Part shown: one piece after another, positions 59,934 to 64,000 of the stretch
How positions within the stretch are numbered: position 1 is the first letter of the stretch
How the letters are laid out: every line of letters starts with the position of its first letter
DNA from: Fibrobacter sp.
GTDB taxonomy: Bacteria > Fibrobacterota > Fibrobacteria > Fibrobacterales > Fibrobacteraceae
Assembly (NCBI RefSeq): GCF_017545445.1
Contig: NZ_JAFWOM010000069.1
Coordinates: forward strand, 93,502-157,501
DNA: 64,000 nucleotides
Direction of reading: 5' to 3'
Made by a program: the position numbers and the translations under genes
The notes under the pieces: generated by a model
Told to the model about the DNA's origin: nothing
Seen by the model: only the letters and a program-made list of their open reading frames with translations
Database searches by the model: none

Positions 59934-61664
59934 ATGGCAACTATTCCAACTTTAAAAGAAAATCTCGTTATTGAAAATATCCGCCCGAACATCGAGGGCG
60001 GTCGCTTCATGCTCAAGCGTGAACCTGGCGACACAGTGACTTTGCAGGCCGACATTTTCCGCCACAGTCACGAAAAGTACGATGCTGCGATTTTTTACCG
60101 CCACGTTTCCAAGAAAAAATGGGAACAGGCTCCGATGCACTTTGTCGATAATGACCTTTGGGAAGGTACGTTTACAGTCGGCAACATTGGCTACTACGAA
60201 TACAAAATTTGCGCATGGACCAAGGAACCGAAGGACGTTCCGACCGAAAGCCCGGTGATGAAGCTCCGCGTCGATCCGACTTACAGCCGCGTGGGCACAT
60301 GGTACGAAATGTGGCCGAAGAGCCAGGGGACGGATCCGAAGAAGTCTGCAACATGGAAGGATTGCGAAAAGCAACTCGACTACATTGCCGGCCTCGGTTT
60401 CGATACGGTTTATCTTGTTCCGATTCATCCGATTGGCGTCACCAACCGCAAGGGTGCAAACAACGCGCTCCATGCCATGGTCGATAAGAAGGGCAATCCG
60501 CTGGAACCGGGATGCCCTTACGCTGTCGGTAACAAGAACGGCGGCCATTACGATGTCGATCCGGAACTCGGGACCATGAAAGATTTCGAACATTTTGCAA
60601 AGGCGGCTCGTGCTAAGGGGCTTCGCCTTGCGTTGGACATCGCGCTCAACTGCAGCCCGGACCATCCGTATGTGAAGTCGCACCCGGAATGGTTCTATCA
60701 CGAACCGGATGGCAGCATCAAGTTTGCAGAAAACCCGCCCAAGAAGTACGAAGACATTTATCCGTTCGATTACTACAACGATAATTACAAGGCACTTTGG
60801 AAAGAAATCGAAAACATTATTTTGTTCTGGGCTGATAAAGGCGTTGAAATTTTCCGTATCGACAACCCGCATACGAAACCGTTCCCGTTCTGGGAATGGT
60901 TGATTGCTGATGTTAAGGAAAAGCGCCCGGAACTCGTGTTTCTTGCCGAAGCTTTTACCCGCCCGAAGATGATGCATCGCTTGGCGAAGTCTGGCTTTGA
61001 CATGAGCTACACGTATTTCGCATGGCGCTCTGCCAAGTGGGAATTCGAGCAGTACTTGAAGGAACTCACGCAGTCTAATGCCAAGGAATACATGCGTGGC
61101 ATCTTCTTCCCGACGACTCCGGATATCTTCCCGAAGTATCTTGCGTACAAAGGTGCAAACGCGTTTAAGCAGCGCTACTTCTTGGCCGCGACGCTTTCGA
61201 GCCTTACGGGTATGTACAATGGATATGAACTCTGCGAAAACATCCCGAGCCCGATCAAGGAAGAACTCGCCGACAGTGAAAAGTATCAGTACAAAGTACA
61301 CAACTGGAGTGGCCCGGGTATTCAAGACTTTGTTCGCCGTCTGAATGTCGCCCGTCAGGAACATGCCGCATTGCAGGAATACGATAACCTTGAATTCCAT
61401 TACGCACAAAATGACCAACTGATGGCTTATTCCAAGAAGTCCGGCGATGACGTGATTCTCTGCGTATGCAACATGGATATGGACAACGTGCAAGAAGGTA
61501 TCGTAGAGCTCGATATGGCAAAGCTTGGCCTCCAGAACGATTCGTTCTTCTTCTTGAAGGATATCGTGACGGACGAAAGCTATGTCTGGCGCGGCAACAA
61601 GAACTATGTGAAGCTTGACCCTGCAAAGGCACCTGGCCACATGTTCGTGTTGAAGAAGATTTAG
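59934..61664 (+). CDS. glgE: GlgE-like alpha-1,4-glucan:maltose-1-phosphate maltosyltransferase (GH13_3)
   Basis: 576 residues from ATG 59934; a second ATG 30 bp upstream has no better ribosome site. GlgE extends alpha-1,4-glucans using maltose 1-phosphate. Evidence: VIENIRPNIEGGRFMLKREPGD start, VDPTYSRVGTWYEMWP, GFDTVYLVPIHPIG, nucleophile D310 in EIFRIDNPHTKPFPFWEWLI and acid/base E339 in FLAEAFTRPKMM. It is ~100 residues shorter than actinobacterial GlgE. No treS, pep2 or glgM genes are nearby, so its donor supply is not shown here. Confidence 0.85.
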   Translation: MATIPTLKENLVIENIRPNIEGGRFMLKREPGDTVTLQADIFRHSHEKYDAAIFYRHVSKKKWEQAPMHFVDNDLWEGTFTVGNIGYYEYKICAWTKEPKDVPTESPVMKLRVDPTYSRVGTWYEMWPKSQGTDPKKSATWKDCEKQLDYIAGLGFDTVYLVPIHPIGVTNRKGANNALHAMVDKKGNPLEPGCPYAVGNKNGGHYDVDPELGTMKDFEHFAKAARAKGLRLALDIALNCSPDHPYVKSHPEWFYHEPDGSIKFAENPPKKYEDIYPFDYYNDNYKALWKEIENIILFWADKGVEIFRIDNPHTKPFPFWEWLIADVKEKRPELVFLAEAFTRPKMMHRLAKSGFDMSYTYFAWRSAKWEFEQYLKELTQSNAKEYMRGIFFPTTPDIFPKYLAYKGANAFKQRYFLAATLSSLTGMYNGYELCENIPSPIKEELADSEKYQYKVHNWSGPGIQDFVRRLNVARQEHAALQEYDNLEFHYAQNDQLMAYSKKSGDDVILCVCNMDMDNVQEGIVELDMAKLGLQNDSFFFLKDIVTDESYVWRGNKNYVKLDPAKAPGHMFVLKKI

Positions 61665-61988
61665 TGATTAGTGGTTAGTAAACAGTGGTTGGGAATGCTT
61701 TTCCTGACCTCTTTTACTTGTCATGCCCGCCGGAGCCTGTCCTGAGCGAAGTCGAAGGATGTGGGCATCACTTTTTTAAAAAGGGGGGGGGCAAACGCCT
61801 GATAGCAATTGTGAACGCCCCGGAAGCTCCGTGCTCCTGGGCTTTTTTTATGCACTGTCACCTCGGCCTGTCACCCCGGATTTATTCCGGGGTCGCCTTA
61901 CACCGTCTAAAACTCTTTTAAAAAACTTTTTTTGTGCCTTTTTTAGAGGATTAAATTTAATTTTAGACGAGGTATTGAAAGGATGATT
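61665..61988. other. Intergenic region with small repeats and a terminator
   Basis: 324 bp. TTAGTGATTAGTGGTTAGTAAAC is the inverted heptamer repeat; GTCATGCCCGCCGGAGCC...GTGGGCATCAC (61722-61770) and CACCCCGGA-TTTAT-TCCGGGGTC (61872-61892) are dispersed palindromes; a nine-G run lies near 61785-61793. GCCCCGGAAGC-TCCGT-GCTCCTGGGC plus T's (61818-61850) should terminate glgE. AAAGGA before 61989 is the ribosome site of the cellulase. Confidence 0.6.
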
Positions 61989-63443
61989 ATGAAAAAAATT
62001 TTATTGAGTTCTTTGTTGGCTGCGGGCGCTTGTGCAATGTTTAATGCTTGCTCTGATGATTCTCCATCTCCGCTTACTCCGCCTGTTACGGCTTCTTCAT
62101 CGAGTGTTGTTTGGGAGGAACAAAGCAGTTTTTCTGTTGGGCTGAATTCAAGCAGTTCTAATCTGGTTTTGAGTTCCGCTGATGTTCCGCTTAGTTCCGC
62201 AACGAGCTCCAGCAATGTTGGCGACCTGCCGGCGAGTTCATCCTTAAATTCGTCATCTTGCTCTGCTGGCAATCCGACATCTAGCACGGCGGTCACCCCG
62301 ACATCGAGCGGCGCGGTTCCGGGCTCCAGTGCCGAAGTGGTTCCCGAAAGCTCTAGCAGCAAGGAACCGGAACTCGATGCAAGTGGATTCCCGACGCTTG
62401 AATCTTATGGCCCGCCTTCGGCTGCGTACACCAAGGACATCAGTGCTACGGCGAAGCGTGGCTGGAATACGCGTTACTGGGACGCCTGCAAGCCGCACTG
62501 CTCCTGGCTTAGGGAAAGTGCTAACGATATAACCCGTGCGGACACGTCTTCCAACGAGGCGTATCTTGCCGAACTTGCCACTGCGCGTAACTGCAACGTC
62601 CACGATGTTGAAGTCCCCACCTTTACCCTGGGTGACGTGACGAAGTCCTGGTTCGGTTACAACGGGACCAGAAGCGCTTGCGGCGCCGAAAAGGAAAAAG
62701 GCGTGTTCACTTGTACGGACATGGCTCCAATTGCTGTGAATGATACTCTTTCTTATGCATACGTTGCGGGCACTGCCGATAGCAAGTGCGGCAAGTGCTA
62801 TCACTTGCAGTACGACGGTCACTTTAAGGATGAGTTCGAGAATAACCCGCCCAAGGCGACCCATAAGGCGCTCAAGGGAAAACACCTGGTGGTGATGGCC
62901 TCCAATATCGGTAACGATGTGGCGGGCGGCAATGCCAATCTGCCTGCGGGCCAGTTTGACTTGATGGTTCCGGGCGGTGGCGTGGGTGCCTTTGACGCGC
63001 TCTCTACCCAGGTGAACAAGGGTGCCGGTTTTAACTGGGGGGCGGGCTTTGGCGGGTTTTTGACTGAATGCCAGAAAAACACGAACTGCGGCACCGAAGG
63101 CTCTCTGGAATGTTACCAGACCTGTGTCAAGGACATGTGTGACGCGGCTTTCGCTGACGCCGGCCTTCCGAATCTTTTGCGCGGTTGCCACTGGTTTGCT
63201 GACTGGTACATGGCTGCGGACAATCCGACCTACTACATCGAAGAGGTGGAATGCCCGCAATACTTGATTGACCATTACATGACCCGATTCAACACTACTC
63301 TGGAAAACAACTTCAAGAAGGTGACGGACTGGTCCACATTCAAGGAAGGCGACGTGCTCGACACGCTCCATTGCTGGAAGGCGGGCGAAGCTCCCCCAGA
63401 AAACGGCTGGACGAATCCGAGCGCCGGTTGCGATGTTAAATAA
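61989..63443 (+). CDS. GH45 endoglucanase lipoprotein
   Basis: 484 residues. Lipoprotein signal with Cys21 (AMFNAC-SDDS), a Ser-rich linker of ~110 residues, then a GH45 domain from ~135. Signature TRYWDACKPHCSW (161-173) with the catalytic base Asp165; the acid site is in QFDLMVPGGGVGAFDAL near residue 315. About 17 Cys in the domain suggest many disulfides. It cuts internal beta-1,4 bonds in cellulose by inversion. Surface anchoring fits Fibrobacter's adhesion-based cellulose use. Codon use in the domain is GC-rich. Confidence 0.93.
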   Translation: MKKILLSSLLAAGACAMFNACSDDSPSPLTPPVTASSSSVVWEEQSSFSVGLNSSSSNLVLSSADVPLSSATSSSNVGDLPASSSLNSSSCSAGNPTSSTAVTPTSSGAVPGSSAEVVPESSSSKEPELDASGFPTLESYGPPSAAYTKDISATAKRGWNTRYWDACKPHCSWLRESANDITRADTSSNEAYLAELATARNCNVHDVEVPTFTLGDVTKSWFGYNGTRSACGAEKEKGVFTCTDMAPIAVNDTLSYAYVAGTADSKCGKCYHLQYDGHFKDEFENNPPKATHKALKGKHLVVMASNIGNDVAGGNANLPAGQFDLMVPGGGVGAFDALSTQVNKGAGFNWGAGFGGFLTECQKNTNCGTEGSLECYQTCVKDMCDAAFADAGLPNLLRGCHWFADWYMAADNPTYYIEEVECPQYLIDHYMTRFNTTLENNFKKVTDWSTFKEGDVLDTLHCWKAGEAPPENGWTNPSAGCDVK

Positions 63444-63463
63444 AGAAATAGAATGGATTCGTG

Positions 63464-63492
63464 GCTCCTCGCTTACTGCGAGGGGCTTTTTT
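63464..63492 (+). terminator. Terminator after the GH45 gene
   Basis: GCTCCTCGC-TTACT-GCGAGGGGC followed by T's. Confidence 0.85.
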
Positions 63493-63898
63493 GTAATACG
63501 TCATGTTATTTTTGGAAAAATCGCCAAGTGCCCTGGCACAAAAACGTCATGGCGGGCCCCGACCCGCCATCTGCCGGCCGGGGAGTCTCAAAGATTTCTG
63601 TTAATAGACTGTTGACATTGTGTAGCGCGGGCGGCATACATCCCGTTTCTATCGAAAAAAGTGAAAAAAAGTGAAATTTTTTCAGAATTACCCCTTGCAA
63701 ATGTTCCTGAAAATTCTATAATTGGCGCCGTTCCTGAGAGACGAGGCCGAAACGAAGAAACGGAAGCCGAGAACAAAGGAAAATACGAAAGCCCGCGAGA
63801 CTTTCGGGAATATTGAAGGAATCGGAGATGTGCTTAGTGACGGCCCAAGAAAATTTCTTGGAAGTCTTTTACGGAAAACAGGACAGACTATTTAAAAA
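63493..63898 (+). other. rRNA operon promoter region and leader
   Basis: 406 bp, no gene. TTGACA (63612-63617) with a poor -10 (CATACA) 17 bp on may be a first promoter. The leader after the main promoter is purine-rich and holds a CCAAGAAA-ATT-TCTTGG hairpin near 63845-63861 that might pair or be processed in pre-16S rRNA. TGGCGGG-CCCCGA-CCCGCCA (63551-63570) is a palindrome of dispersed-repeat type. Confidence 0.6.
63695..63722 (+). promoter_or_regulatory. Main rRNA promoter
   Basis: TTGCAA (63695-63700)-N16-TATAAT (63717-63722), followed at once by a GC-rich TTGGCGCCG that resembles a stringent discriminator. About 180 bp before the 16S gene. Confidence 0.7.
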
Positions 63899-64000
63899 AT
63901 CAATGAAGAGTTTGATCCTGGCTCAGAACGAACGCTGGTGGCGTGTCTTATACATGCAAGTCGAGCGAGGCAGCAATGCCGAGCGGCGAACGGGTGAGTA
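63899..64000 (+). rRNA. rrs: 16S ribosomal RNA, 5' end (partial)
   Basis: AGAGTTTGATCCTGGCTCAG at 63907-63926, then GAACGCTGGTGGCGTG and ACATGCAAGTCGAGCG; the gene runs out of the window. The V1 loop is short (GAGGCAGCAATGCC). Confidence 0.96.

Noticed and set aside
59952..61640. A 562-codon open frame on the minus strand
   Set aside because: It is fully antisense to the glgE-like gene, whose GH13 motifs are unmistakable; the shadow frame is Val/Phe/His-rich and matches nothing.
62253..63371. A 372-codon minus-strand frame
   Set aside because: Antisense to the GH45 catalytic domain, which has its signature motif and Cys pattern.

Overview
This 64 kb window comes from a Gram-negative chromosome, most probably a Fibrobacter (phylum Fibrobacterota). 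The pointers are a GH45 endoglucanase lipoprotein with a long Ser-rich linker, two tandem kinase-like proteins resembling the Fibrobacter paralogous family TIGR02172, a Kdo transferase, lipoproteins with an ...ACSDD mature start, and the first ~100 nt of a 16S rRNA gene at the right edge. Most readable promoters have the form TTGACA-N16/17-TATATT, so TATATT looks like the normal -10 box here.

Layout. (1) 1-31 kb is a surface-polysaccharide region, mainly on the minus strand: ABC export permease (wzm-like) and ATPase (wzt-like), a radical SAM protein, a polysaccharide pyruvyl transferase, five GT2 and two other glycosyltransferases, and further right a polyprenyl-type GT2, a Gfo/Idh/MocA oxidoreductase, an ATP-grasp ligase, a GH3 beta-glucosidase with an internal stop, and a WecE-type sugar aminotransferase. 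It is riddled with toxin-antitoxin modules: hipBA with two palindromic operators, a higBA pair whose antitoxin carries a metalloprotease domain, and three AbiE-type (type IV) modules side by side between wzm and wzt. (2) 31-45 kb is mostly housekeeping: ScpA with a very long acidic tail, two tRNA-Glu genes each followed by a chain of terminator-like hairpins, an ABC protein / methyltransferase / Kdo transferase / IspH / L28 series, an exonuclease, an acyltransferase, tRNA-Cys, an AT-hook protein, a HEAT-repeat protein, a 48-residue Cys protein and MqnC (futalosine menaquinone pathway). (3) 45.7-57 kb holds two envelope-spanning operons: DUF4956 / HlyD adaptor / TolC-like / VTC polyphosphate-polymerase domain / lamin-tail lipoprotein, and TolC / HlyD adaptor / two ABC-2 permeases without an ATPase. 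(4) 57-64 kb carries a YugP-type membrane zinc peptidase, two APH-like kinases, a GlgE-like maltosyltransferase, the GH45 cellulase and the start of an rRNA operon.

Most striking points. The wzm-wzt junction has been duplicated and rearranged. A ~200 bp block (wzt start plus promoter plus leader) occurs three times, each time in front of a different AbiE module, with leftover pieces of the wzt head, the wzm tail and an MdoB-like phosphoglycerol transferase between them. Two of the three AbiEii toxin genes carry a single in-frame stop while all antitoxins are intact. The VTC/DUF4956/HlyD/TolC-like/lamin-tail operon is the best candidate for an undescribed system: its gene content suggests an anionic polymer such as polyphosphate made in the cytoplasm and carried across both membranes.
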